A DNA stretch of 64,000 bases from Fremontodendron californicum (lineage: Eukaryota; Streptophyta; Magnoliopsida; Malvales; Malvaceae): the NCBI GenBank assembly GCA_030761205.1, contig JAULJL010000035.1, positions 11,798,001-11,862,000 on the forward strand, in the 5' to 3' direction. Positions 47,321 to 57,255 of the stretch are shown piece by piece. The position numbers and the translations under genes were made by a program. The notes under the pieces are model-generated. The model made no database searches and was not told the origin of the DNA. It was given only the letters and a program-made list of their open reading frames with translations. Numbering within the stretch: position 1 is the stretch's first letter; every line of letters starts with the position of its first letter.

Positions 47321-49221
47321 ATGTCTACTGAATCCATGGAAAACCTGACAGTCGCCAAGCGTGAGTCTGCCAGTAGTTTGAAGCTTAGGTCTGAAGCAAT
47401 CCAGCAAAGTACAGGAGATTGTCTTCCAGTCGGGTATGTCTCTACTCTTCCCGAGAGAATTCACATGGATCTGGCACAGAACAACCTTGAAGATTTGATC
47501 AGCATTTGGCATTCCTGGAATGGAACTTGACAAGAAACATTCAGACGAAAGTATGGGGACCTGGCCTTGCTCCTATCTGTTGAAGTTGATAATAACCTGG
47601 TAAGAGCCATGATGCAGTTTTGGGACCTATCATACAGGTGCTTCGTGTTCAACGAAGTAGATATTTCCAACTATAGAAGAGTATTCAGCACTGCTTCGTT
47701 TGGATCCTCCTAATCCAGACAAAGTCTACTGGAAGAACAAGACAAGTTATCGGAAGAAAGTAGCAAAGATCATGGGAATCAGCTTGACAGAAGTTGACAA
47801 GATTGTGAAGACAAAGGGTAAAAGCACTGGTACTCCATGGAATGTTCTCCGAAACTTCATTGTCAAACATCCGGATGATGATAAAGGTTTGGAGGTGATG
47901 GCTTTGGCTATTTACGGGCTTGTGGTTTTCCCGAAGATATTGGGACATATTGAAACAACTGTGGTGAATTTCATGGACCAAGTTCAACACCAGATTAATA
48001 CGGCTCCAGCCATATTAGTCGAGTCTATAAGGTCACTGAATCACTGCAGGAGAAATGGAAAAGGGCGTTTCATCGGATGTTTACAGTTGCTCAACATCTG
48101 GATGAAGAGTCATTTTGAGTGCCAAGAGTCGAAGTTCCGAAAGCCGTACTTCACCACTAGCATCCCTATCAAGGAATTCTGTGAAAGCACATGGCCGGAG
48201 TCAAGGTCAAAAGAAGAATGGATAGTGATATTACGAGAACTTACAAGCCGACAAGTGATCTGGAAAGCACCATGGATGCCTCATGGACCTATGTTATTTA
48301 GCTGTGGTGATCAACCTTGGGTTCCTCTCTTGGGACTTTGGGGTGTCGTTAGCTACTCTCCCATCATGGTACGGAGACAGGCGGGGTATAAGCAGTTCAT
48401 ACCGATGACCCACGGACTTAACCAGGTGGATTTCTCTTATTCAGACAAAGGGGTTATCAACAGGATAGAAGAACTCACAAAGGCTTGGAAATTAACGGTT
48501 AGAGTTGAAGGGGGTAGTATCTCATGGAACACTACTCCTGAATACTCTGTGTGGCAGGCCAGGAGAGCCAAAGATATTGTGATTCCATGCAAAAGAAGTT
48601 CAGACGGTTAGGCCAAGGTTATAGCCTCGGATCCTATGCTAAGGATAGAAAAGGCTAAAAGGAAGCTACAAGAAGAGAAAGATGGATTGGGAGAAGAAAA
48701 CCAAAAGCTGCAATCAAGGGTAGAAGAGTTAGAAAAAGGATTGAACAAAGAAAAAAGCAAGACCAAGAAGCTTCGATTGAAGGTTCGGAAGTTGGGGGAT
48801 GGTTTAATGGAAAGAGATGGTATTGTTCAGAAGCTCACCGAGGATGGCGACACTTTGAAAGAATCCTTGACAGTTATGGAAAATAAATATTTGCTTTTGA
48901 TTACTGAGGTCGGACGCCTAAAAGATGAGAATGAGGAGTTATTGTTTGATCAAGAAAGAAGAATAGCTTACCGAATTAATGAACTTGAAGGAAGAATGTT
49001 CCAAACTCCGAGATACGGACTCTAAAAAGCAGAATCTTCTGGAAAATATGTTTGACCATTTCGAAGTGGCATCCCGTAAGGCAGAAGACATGTATGATAG
49101 GATCATGGAGGTTAAGGCGAAAGTACATCCATTCCATGAAAACGGCCATCTCATATACGAACTTTTGGATGAAGCTCAGTCTCACTACCGTCAGATTGTC
49201 AAGTTCCTTTGGAGGCGTTAG
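47321..49221 (+). pseudogene. ORF1 of H1: Ogre-type accessory protein with coiled coil, disrupted
   Basis: The frame starts MSTESMENL at 47321. A TGA after WNGT (47528-47530) and a frameshift near 47670 precede the best-preserved part (47700-48611), which resembles the plant transposon-associated domain DUF7745 (KVYWKNK, then MALAIYGLVVFPKI). A TAG at 48609-48611 is followed in frame by a Lys/Glu-rich coiled coil (48636-49025). A further frameshift leads to the last segment (48979-49221, ENMFDHFEVASRKAEDMYDRI). Ogre/Tat elements carry such an ORF upstream of gag; its role is not established. 49222-49592 is AT-rich spacer. Confidence 0.7.
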
Positions 49222-49592
49222 GATTTTTCTTTTTTAGATTTATGATTTTAGGATTCTTTGTAAGAACTTTTCATTTTTTTATCTTTTAGGACCAGTTGAA
49301 GTTGTTATTTTTTTATTTTTTATGTTTTTAGGATCGCTTTGGTTTTTAGGATTTCTATGGATTTGGTAATTTTATTTATAAAATTCTTTTTATCTACATT
49401 TGTTATGTGGCTGGTGTTCTTTCATAGCATTTCATCCATATGTGCATAAACATCATCAATTTTGATTTAAAGTTGTAAGCATATCATCCTAATTTAAGAA
49501 ACTTTGCTAAAGGTTCAAGGATAGCTCGACAGTCAGAATCTTCGAGACAGTCTTCTCGTCACTCTTACAACACCAGATCAAGAGTTAAAGAA

Positions 49593-51017
49593 ATGGCCGA
49601 AGAGCAATCTTCAAGGATAGATAAGGTAGAACAAGCTCAGGATGAGATTAGAGAGCAGTTAAGTTCTTTGCTGGAAATGATGAGAAGTCTGAAAGGAAAG
49701 AATAAGGATGATGAATCTGGTTCTCAGGGGAAAGAGCAGAATGTGGGTGAATCCTTATGTCCGCCCGATTTTCGACCTCAAGCACAACATGAACAATTGC
49801 AGCAGATGCCCTACATGGAAGGATTCACTTATCCACACGGCCAACCTCGAATCCCGGGGATCACTTTTCCTGTTCCTGGAACAAAGATAGACCCAGTCCA
49901 AGTTCCAGATTTGGACGATCCTAAAGAGTTAGAGAAGCTGAAAGTGGCAGAAGAGATCGAGTCTCGTAAAATGAAGATGATTGAAGAAAGGCTTCAAGCT
50001 GTTGAGGGGCTAGACTTCTATGGTTCTATGGATGCTGAGGGGCTTTGTTTAGTGCCGGATGTAGTAATCCCGCCTAAGTTCAAGACTCCTGACTTTGAAA
50101 AGTTTGATGGGTCCAAGTGTCCCATATCTCATGTCACCATGTACTGCCGGAAAATGGCAGCCCACACCAGAAATGACAAGCTGTTGGTCCATGTCTTTCA
50201 GGATAGTCTTACGGGGTCCGCTGCTAGATGGTATGTTCAACTAGACAAGAACCGGGTTCGTACTTGGAAAGAATTGGCCAAGGCATTCATCAGCCAATAT
50301 AAACATATCGTTGATATGGCTCCTGACCGTTTGTCTCTACCAAATATGGAGAAGAAGTCTACCGAAAGTTTTAAGGACTATGCCCAGAGAAGGAGAGATA
50401 TTGCTGCCCATATCCAGCCACCTCTGACTGGGAAAGAGACTACGGTACTGTTCGTTGGTACTCTTAAGGCTCCGTACTATGACAGGATGATTGGGAACGC
50501 CACAAAGAACTTTGCTGATATGGTGATTTCCGGCGAAATCATAGAAAATGCCGTCAAGAGTGGCAAGATTGAAGGGGGAGAATCTGTTGTGAAAAGGAAT
50601 AATGTGACAAAGAAGAAGGAAGCTGATGTCCAGACTGTTGCATATGGAGGGCAACAAACGGGAGGTTACGTCCCACACTTCCCGCAGTCCGTGTACCAGC
50701 CATACTACCCGAATACCAATGCCATCAATCCGGTTTCATATGCTTATCCACCTGCACCTCCGCAGACATTCCAACTTAATTTTCGCCCAAGACCATTGGC
50801 TCCTCCAGTTGGGCCATCCGTACAAGCTAATCAACCCACGAGTAATCCGAGGGGACCACGAGCCAACCAGGAAAGAATATCGTTTGATCCAATTCCCATG
50901 GCTTATGCAGACTTGCTTCCAGATCTTATCAAAAACCATCTGGTTGCACCTGTACACTTGGAACCTTTGAAACCTCCATACCCTAGGTGGTATGATCCTA
51001 ATGCCCGATGTGACTAC
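49593..51017 (+). CDS. Gag of H1, 5' part, interrupted by copy A
   Basis: 475 codons are open from MAEEQSSRIDKVEQAQDEI (coiled-coil-like) through the gag domain (VHVFQDSLTGSAARWYVQLD, SLPNMEKKSTESFKDYAQRRRDIA) to a Pro/Gln-rich tail and the start of the zinc-knuckle region (NARCDY). Copy A is inserted after 51017 (TSD ACTAC), and the same codon frame resumes at 60830 with YSGNVGHSTENC. As it stands the ORF ends at a TGA supplied by the first bases of the inserted LTR. Confidence 0.88.
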
Positions 51018-52516
51018 TGATAACTCGTATAATTATATAGTTTTTAGTTATGTTTTATTATTGTTTTGTGTCAAATACGAGTTATTATTGTTTAGTCTAA
51101 TTGTGTTTATGATCTTTTATATTTTTATGTAATTTGGTGTTTTTCACAAGTTTCTTTGAGTGATTTCAGATTACTAGAATTAAGGGCAAATCCAGTTCAG
51201 TTCCAGTTCCGACACCGTTTGGCATATCAGCTATATCTCGAGTTTCACTGAAGCTATAAGGCTGAAATTTGTAGCCGTGCAAAGCTAAGAGGCATATCTA
51301 TCTTTTTCATGTTTTACACTTCTTGAAACGGAGTCGTTTTCCCTAGCGAAATCGACCATCAAGTTGGCTGATGTGCAATGACGTCTGTGCTGACCTGTTT
51401 TCGTATTTTGCCCATATCTTCTTATCCACATCAGCAAATGAGCTGATTCTAACGGCTATGGATCCGTAACTGATAGGGGTATATTTTTCTAGAAGACAAT
51501 TTTATTAGATCGAGCCTCCAACATTGACAAAATCGACCATCAAGCTGGCTGATCAGAATTGTCATACAATATGACGAAAATTGTTAGAAAAATGCACCCA
51601 CCTATTATACCTACCTTTGAAATTTGTAAAGCTTGTCTCTTGTCATTTAGCCCTCCAAAATGTGTATAAATAGAGGGCCTTGGATGAGTATTGGGATACA
51701 ATATAGATTGGTAGGATATTAGCCATTGTAATAAAATTCTCTAAGTTTTCTTCTTCTTTCCTTTCTCTAGTTTTCTTTTTCTATATTTACTTATGCTTCT
51801 TACATTTCTTTTCATTTTATTCATATCTAGTATGTGTTGCTAATCATATTGTTGAGGTGATGAGGTGAAGCTCTTGGTAAATGCTAAGGTTAGTCTCTTA
51901 AACATGAGCTAAAATGAATTATCATTTATAAACACTAGTATAGATAATATTTTCTTTTGGTTTAAAATCATACTTGCAAAGTAGAGATCTTGATTCATTA
52001 TTGACAATGAAAATGGCACAGTAAATGCTTGGTTTCATAACCTTGATTTGTTGTAGACATATACCTTGGCATAAGGAATGCTTGGACTCTTTTTATGAGT
52101 TTTGAGGACACCAAATGAACATAATATCATATGCTATGGACGTTGGACAATTTGGACTGAATTGCTAAACCTTCCGATTGGAACCTCCCTTATGTGTGGA
52201 TTTCAATTGTGTAATAAAACAAGATTAATCTTAGCATAACACCAAGAGTGGATTCTCTAACCTCAACATCCTTTCTTATTTTTTTTATATCTTGTTTAAT
52301 TGCTTTTATGTTATTTTGTTTATTTTGTTCTCTAATATCTTGTTTACTTTCTTTTTTATTGATTCCCTAATATCTTGTTTATTTTATTTTTCATATATAT
52401 TTATAAACTTATACTTACTAGTACGCTTCCCTGTGGTTCGACCTCGGACACCCGAGAATTTATTACTTGAACATAACCTGCACTTGGGTTTACAACTCTT
52501 AATTGAGTCTCCATCA
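51018..52516 (+). repeat. 5' LTR of copy A (1499 bp)
   Basis: TGATAACTCG to CTCCATCA. The first 13 bases are complementary, with one mismatch, to 51075-51087, a possible stem at the LTR edge. In U3 the phrase ATCGACCATCAAGYTGGCTGAT occurs near 51350 and 51532. R/U5 continues to the primer site. Confidence 0.93.
51665..51735 (+). promoter_or_regulatory. LTR core promoter with TATA box and nearby AATAAA (copy A)
   Basis: TATAAATA at 51665-51672, followed by GAGGGCC. Transcription would be expected to start about 30 bases downstream. AATAAA occurs at 51730-51735 and again near 52211. The same arrangement is found at 59972-59979 in the 3' LTR. TGACGTC, a bZIP-type site, lies upstream at 51379-51385. 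Confidence 0.6.
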
Positions 52517-52522
52517 AGTTTT

Positions 52523-52540
52523 TGGCGCCGTTGCCGGGGA
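52523..52540 (+). other. Primer-binding site, tRNA-Asp type (copy A)
   Basis: TGGCGCCGTTGCCGGGGA, six bases after the LTR end, complementary to the 3' end of plant tRNA-Asp. Two copies of the GGCTGGTTATACCGCC repeat follow at 52571-52676. Confidence 0.92.
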
Positions 52541-52673
52541 AGCAATACTAAGTATATAAGTTTATAAGTATATTTATTTTTATTGGCTGGTTATACCGCC
52601 TAATTTGTATATTAACTTTGTTTTATTTTTATTGGCTGGTTATACCGCCTAATCTGTATATTAACTTTGTTTT

Positions 52674-55550
52674 ATGCTTGTTTGGCGACGTGATTTTAGA
52701 TCTCGTCGTTTAGTTAGATTTTATTATGAAACTTTTTTAGGTAATCTTTCTAATACAACTCCTAACATGGCTGACAATGAAAGTGTTCATGCTGAAGATG
52801 AGAACAGACAAGTACGCACCATGCGTGACTACTTGCAACCAACTCGAAGCTCATCACCCTCTTGTTTTATTTTTCCTCTCAATGCAAACAACTTTTGTTT
52901 TAAACCAAGTATGATAGCTTTGCTTCCAAATTTCCATGGGTTAGAATCGGAAAGTGCTTACTCGTTTCTAAAAGACTTCGAAGATGTATGTGTCACCTTT
53001 AATGACCAACAATGTACAAATGAAATTGTCAAGCTAAAATTATTTCCTTTTTCTTTAAAAGATAAAGCAAAAATTTGGCTTCATAATTTAAAACCAAGGT
53101 CAATTGGCACATGGCAAGAATTACAAACTGAGTTTCTAAAGAAATTTTTCCCAGCACATAAAACTACTGCTTTGAAAAGACAGATTCAAAATTTCAATCA
53201 AAATCAAAATGAAGCATTTTTTCAGTGCTGGGAGCGTTTTAAAGATTTGTTAAGTTCTTGTCCACATCATGGTTTTGAAAAATGGCGTCTTATTAGTTTC
53301 TTTTATGAAAGTTTAACTCCTGAAACTAAACAATTTGTTGAAACAATGTGTAACGGTGAGTTTCTAGAAAAAGAACCTGAAGAAGCCTTTGACTACCTAG
53401 ACCATTTGGCAGATAACTCTCAAGCCTGGCACACAGATAATTCCTCTGAAAGTTTCAATAGATCTAATCTTGTTTCTAACAGAGGTAAATATCATTTTAG
53501 TCAAGAAGATGAGATAAAAGCTAAAGTAGCTAATTTGGCTAGAAAGATTGAAGCCATGGAACTTAGAGAAGTAAAAGAAGTCAAAACGGTTAAAAATGAA
53601 GAAAGTTGTGGAATTTGTGAAATCATGGGACACCCCACTTCTGAATGTCCAAACATTCCCATTCTTAAAGAAGCGTTGCATGATCAAGTAAATTCCATAA
53701 ACACATTTAAAAAGCCTTTTCCTTCTCCTTATTCTGAAACGTATAACCCTGAATGGAGAAGTCATCCCAACTTCAGTTGGCGGAATAATAATCATGTTCA
53801 GGTACCACAATCTCAAAAGCCGGGCAACACTTTTTCCTATCAACCTTCACGTGTACAAACCTTGGAAGAGACATTGCAAGCATTCATGCAAACACAAGCA
53901 AATGTGAATAACCAAACTTCACAGGACATCAATGAGATCAAAAACACCTTGTCCACATTGACAGCTTCATTACGCACTCAAGAAAAAGGTAAGTTTCTTG
54001 CTCAACCTCAGCCTAACCCTTCTACTCAATGTCTTGTTTCTTGCTCCAATGAAACTCAACAGGAAAATGCCAGTTCTATCACAACTCTTCGAAGTGGAAA
54101 GGCAATTGACAAAAAGATTCCATCAAAAGACCAAGATCCTCCTTCCCCTCCGAAAAGTATTGGTAAGGATGATGGTAAGTCTGAACTTCTTGAAAATTTG
54201 GACAAAGAAAAAGGTATGCATCCTGCTCCTTTTCCTCAAAGGTTGCAAACAATAAAGAATTTGAATCAAAATGCAGAAATTTATGAACTTTTCAAACAAG
54301 TTAAGATTAACATTCCTTTATTGGATGCAATCAAACAAGTTCCATCTTATGCTAAATTTTTGAAGGACATGTGCACAGTTAAAAGGAAACATAATGTACA
54401 AAAGAAAGCATTTCTGACGGAAAGTGTGAGCTCAATCATTCAGCACCTTACTCCACCAAAATTCAAAGATCCTGGATGTCCAACAATCTCATGCATCATT
54501 GGAAACACTAGAATAGAACGTGCATTGCTTGATCTTGGTGCTAGTGTTAATCTTTTGCCTTTTTCTGTTTATCAACAGTTAGGTTTAGGTGAACTCAAGG
54601 AAACACCTGTTACACTTCAACTAGCTGATCGTTCTGTAAAAATTCCTCGAGGGATAGTTGAAGATGTTTTGGTTCAAATTGATAATTTTTATTTCCCTGT
54701 TGATTTTATTGTTTTGGACACACATCCTGTTTCAAATCCAAATGTTCAAATTCCTGTTATATTAGGCCGTCCATTTCTTGCAACTTCTAATGCTCTGATA
54801 AATTGCAGGAATGGTATGTTGAACATTTCTTTTGGAAATATGACTTTAGAATTAAATGTGTTCAACACTTGCAAGCAACCTGGTGATGATTCAGAAGTAC
54901 ATGAAGTGGATTTCATTGAAGAACTTGTTCATGAACATCTCACCACTACCACATTCCATGATCCTTTAGAAGCTTATTTAATTGAATGTGAGTTTGATAA
55001 TGCTTCAGAAATTTCACACACTGATTCTTTGTTAAATTCTTTTCAGGTTAAGCATTGTTGGAAACAAAAGTTTGAGGAACTTCCATCACTCACAAATGTC
55101 ACAGTACCATCAACTATTGAACCACCCAAGCTGGATTTAAAACCATTGCCATCCGAGCTAAAATATTCCTTTTTGGGTGAGAATGAAACTTTTCCAGTCA
55201 TAAATGAACTTGAGGAACTCAGAAATGATGCATATGAGAATTCTAAAATTCATAAAGAAAGAACTAAAGCCTTTCATGACAAGTTAATTTCAAGAAAAAC
55301 ATTTGATGTTGGGCAAAAAGTTCTACTTTATAATTCTAGACTTCACATATTTCCTGGTAAGTTGAGATCAAGATGGACTGGCCCATTTGTGGTTAAGCAT
55401 GTGTATCATTATGGAGCAGTTGACATTGAGAATCCTCAAAATGGTAACGTATTCAAGGTAAATGGACAAAGACTCAAACTCTTTTTGGAAAATCATGTTA
55501 CTCAAGAAGAGGTTGTTTTTCTTTCTGATCCTTGTTTTGAAAATAACTAG
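52674..55550 (+). CDS. Fused Gag / aspartic protease / integrase C-terminal tail of copy A (958 aa, intact)
   Basis: The frame opens at 52674; an internal ATG at 52767 (MADNES) is the alternative start. Residues 1-300 hold the Athila-type gag (FHGLESESAYSFLKDFEDVC, SFFYESLTPETKQFVETM). A zinc knuckle is at C312, C315, H320, C325. The middle has a Ser/Pro/Gln-rich linker and AIKQVPSYAKFLKDMC. The protease is at about 610-710, active Asp620 in LLDLGAS, where the family usually has D-T/S/L-G. After NETFPVI (end of the protease/reverse transcriptase boundary) the sequence jumps to NELEELRNDAYEN, the region following the integrase core, and ends with the GPF-motif tail (W901 TGPFVV). An internal deletion therefore fused gag-protease in frame to the integrase tail. 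It likely makes particles and binds RNA, using reverse transcriptase from another element. Confidence 0.9.
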   Translation: MLVWRRDFRSRRLVRFYYETFLGNLSNTTPNMADNESVHAEDENRQVRTMRDYLQPTRSSSPSCFIFPLNANNFCFKPSMIALLPNFHGLESESAYSFLKDFEDVCVTFNDQQCTNEIVKLKLFPFSLKDKAKIWLHNLKPRSIGTWQELQTEFLKKFFPAHKTTALKRQIQNFNQNQNEAFFQCWERFKDLLSSCPHHGFEKWRLISFFYESLTPETKQFVETMCNGEFLEKEPEEAFDYLDHLADNSQAWHTDNSSESFNRSNLVSNRGKYHFSQEDEIKAKVANLARKIEAMELREVKEVKTVKNEESCGICEIMGHPTSECPNIPILKEALHDQVNSINTFKKPFPSPYSETYNPEWRSHPNFSWRNNNHVQVPQSQKPGNTFSYQPSRVQTLEETLQAFMQTQANVNNQTSQDINEIKNTLSTLTASLRTQEKGKFLAQPQPNPSTQCLVSCSNETQQENASSITTLRSGKAIDKKIPSKDQDPPSPPKSIGKDDGKSELLENLDKEKGMHPAPFPQRLQTIKNLNQNAEIYELFKQVKINIPLLDAIKQVPSYAKFLKDMCTVKRKHNVQKKAFLTESVSSIIQHLTPPKFKDPGCPTISCIIGNTRIERALLDLGASVNLLPFSVYQQLGLGELKETPVTLQLADRSVKIPRGIVEDVLVQIDNFYFPVDFIVLDTHPVSNPNVQIPVILGRPFLATSNALINCRNGMLNISFGNMTLELNVFNTCKQPGDDSEVHEVDFIEELVHEHLTTTTFHDPLEAYLIECEFDNASEISHTDSLLNSFQVKHCWKQKFEELPSLTNVTVPSTIEPPKLDLKPLPSELKYSFLGENETFPVINELEELRNDAYENSKIHKERTKAFHDKLISRKTFDVGQKVLLYNSRLHIFPGKLRSRWTGPFVVKHVYHYGAVDIENPQNGNVFKVNGQRLKLFLENHVTQEEVVFLSDPCFENN
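53986..53994 (+). promoter_or_regulatory. Consensus 5' splice donor candidate inside gag (copy A)
   Basis: AAGGTAAGT, a full plant donor consensus with GT at 53989-53990. It is conserved in copies B and C. It could pair with the acceptors before the two downstream genes. Use is inferred. Confidence 0.4.
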
Positions 55551-55709
55551 ATGTAAATATAATTTTTTTTAACCCCGGTTAAATGGCGGATAACGGTACT
55601 CCGTGATTATTTAAGTCGGTTCCATCAGCTACCCACAAAACTGATATTGTATATAAATTTCTCTTTCAATTTCTCTTTCATTTTTTTTTATTTCATTTTT
55701 TTTTTCAAG
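55551..55709 (+). promoter_or_regulatory. Spacer with acceptor-like pyrimidine tract before the Cys-rich ORF (copy A)
   Basis: A 159-base spacer ends in about 45 bases of almost pure pyrimidine-rich DNA (TTTCTCTTTCATTTT and similar) and CAAG touching the ATG. In B and D the end is CAGG plus ATG. This looks like a 3' splice site for a subgenomic mRNA. Confidence 0.5.
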
Positions 55710-56246
55710 ATGGATGATATTCTCACAAGATTGCAGAATCGATTTCCTCCTTTTCCTCGAAATATTTTACTGAAGCTTTACCAAGTTCGATTTGAAAGAT
55801 TAAGAATTCTTATGCACAAAGGGATTCCTGAAGACATACGTTGGATAATTGAAGCCAAGGTACGTGAAGATGAATATCTTCCTGTTTTGCATTTACCAGG
55901 TACAGGTAGAAGCACTTTTGCAAAGAAGCGACGAGCAAAGCGCATGAGTTCAAATTGCCACAAATGTGCACGATGGACATGTAACGGTAAATGTCGTTCT
56001 ATTGGTATTCCGTCCTCTAATCGAGATGATAAAATTGAATTCATTAAGGATGGACTGAGTAAGGAGAATTTGGCTAATATCCAACTTTCTCTTGAGACGC
56101 ATCCTAGTGGAGACGTACAAAGAGAAATTCTTGATTTATGGCCGCAATTCCAAAGGGAATGGCAACATCTTGGGAATCTGATGTTAAAAGACCCCGTTTG
56201 CCAGCTTGTAAGAAAACTGCATAGGAAGCATATCCTCGACTCATAG
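55710..56246 (+). CDS. Cys-rich basic protein resembling carlavirus-type nucleic-acid-binding protein, copy A
   Basis: 178 residues. N-terminal 1-60 is a probable helical region (ILLKLYQVRFERLRIL). At 66-79 comes GRSTFAKKRRAKRM, then cysteines C83, C86, C91, C95 (CHKCARWTCNGKC). The C-terminal half (DDKIEFIKDGLSKENL and on) is polar with no recognised motif. A Gly-Arg-Ser, basic, then CxxC arrangement is what I know from the Viral_NABP family of carlaviruses and relatives, small RNA-binding proteins implicated in silencing suppression. Cysteine spacing is tighter here and the protein is longer than the usual 90-140 residues. Host or virus origin is unproven. The short start is chosen because the longer frame (55647) starts within the pyrimidine tract. 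Intact in A, B and D, suggesting constraint. Confidence 0.72.
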   Translation: MDDILTRLQNRFPPFPRNILLKLYQVRFERLRILMHKGIPEDIRWIIEAKVREDEYLPVLHLPGTGRSTFAKKRRAKRMSSNCHKCARWTCNGKCRSIGIPSSNRDDKIEFIKDGLSKENLANIQLSLETHPSGDVQREILDLWPQFQREWQHLGNLMLKDPVCQLVRKLHRKHILDS

Positions 56247-56607
56247 AAGGCGTTTAAGCCGTTTCTGGACGTAAAACCAGAGGAAGATGTGAGCCACAAT
56301 CACAACTACAATAAATGACTTCTCAGCTTTTGGTTTGATTTGCAATAACTTCATTTCGGTTTAATTTACGTGTTGTTCAATTTGTGTAATTATTCTCGTT
56401 TTTTTTTTTGCATTAGTCTTTTATGGTTGATTTTTCTTCTCTTTTTTATTTTCTTCCTGAAATCACGCAAAAATCTTTTGTTAGGTTAACATTTTCTTCT
56501 GACAGGTCAAATACACTTTCGGTGACATTATTACTCTTGTCTGATTCACTACTCAATCCTCTATATATTACACCATGTACTCATTCTCTTTCAGGCACTC
56601 AAAAAAA
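56247..56607 (+). promoter_or_regulatory. Intergenic leader of LOG with splice-acceptor-like site (copy A)
   Basis: 361 bases. 56289-56425 is unlike the equivalent DNA in B and D and ends in a pyrimidine run and GCATTAG, itself acceptor-like. Near the LOG ATG, TTCTCTTTCAG (AG at 56593-56594) followed by GCACTC is conserved in D and, with one change, in B. This is a strong candidate 3' splice site 13 bases before the start codon. Confidence 0.5.
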
Positions 56608-57255
56608 ATGGAAAGTACTTCGTCCCAGCGCATTAAAAAAATTTGTGTCTTTGGAGGTGCTTATCCAGGGAAAAATAACATATTCGCTGATGAAGCCATA
56701 AGAGTTGGAGTAATACTTGCCCAACAAAAGATCCAGTTGATTTATGGAGGCGGTAGTACGGGTCTAATGGGAGCAGTCGCTACAGCAGCACACGCCGGAG
56801 GAAGTCCAGTTCTAGGAATCGTGCCAAAATTATTCACAGATTTTTGTGGACCTACCGTGGGTAAAGAAATACAAGTCTGGAGTATCCCTGAACGGATGAC
56901 AATCATGTACCATTCTGCCGATGCATTCATTGCTTTACCAGGAGGTCTGGGTACATTGGAAGAAATAGCTTGCGTGGCTTCTTGGTCATCTTTGGTCACA
57001 AATAAGAAACCCATTGGTTTGCTTAATATTAATGGTTATTTTAGTAATTTGCTTTCATATTTAGATAATGCTGTGGATAATGGATTCATGTTTTCAGAGG
57101 CAAGGAGAACCATAATTTCTGCTACAACCATTGAAGATTTACTCAAAAAGCTCCAAGCTTATGAGTATTTATCTGCTACGGTTGTTTCGCAAACGCTCGG
57201 AAAAAGAAAAAGAGATATGGACGAGCAAGGAGTGGATTGCACTCTGTCTTTGTGA
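56608..57255 (+). CDS. LOG: LOG cytokinin-activating enzyme, intact and intronless, copy A
   Basis: 215 residues, usual LOG length. Predicted reaction: hydrolysis of cytokinin riboside 5'-monophosphates to active free-base cytokinin and ribose 5-phosphate. Family: LOG/lysine-decarboxylase-like (Rossmann fold). Seen: CVFGGAYPG at the N-terminus, Y46-G55 (GGGSTGLMG), R96, ADAFIALPGG, and PGGLGTLEE at 111-119. R96 and E119 keep the 23-residue spacing of the catalytic Arg/Glu pair. The position after the Arg is Met where plant LOGs usually have Lys. The rest (KKPIGLLNINGYFSNLLSYLDNAVDNGFM) follows the family closely. The tail has a possible nuclear signal (KRKRD) and extra residues. The start is chosen at the MESTSS codon after the acceptor-like CTTTCAG. 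Lack of introns points to capture from spliced RNA. Activity is not demonstrated. Confidence 0.92.
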   Translation: MESTSSQRIKKICVFGGAYPGKNNIFADEAIRVGVILAQQKIQLIYGGGSTGLMGAVATAAHAGGSPVLGIVPKLFTDFCGPTVGKEIQVWSIPERMTIMYHSADAFIALPGGLGTLEEIACVASWSSLVTNKKPIGLLNINGYFSNLLSYLDNAVDNGFMFSEARRTIISATTIEDLLKKLQAYEYLSATVVSQTLGKRKRDMDEQGVDCTLSL

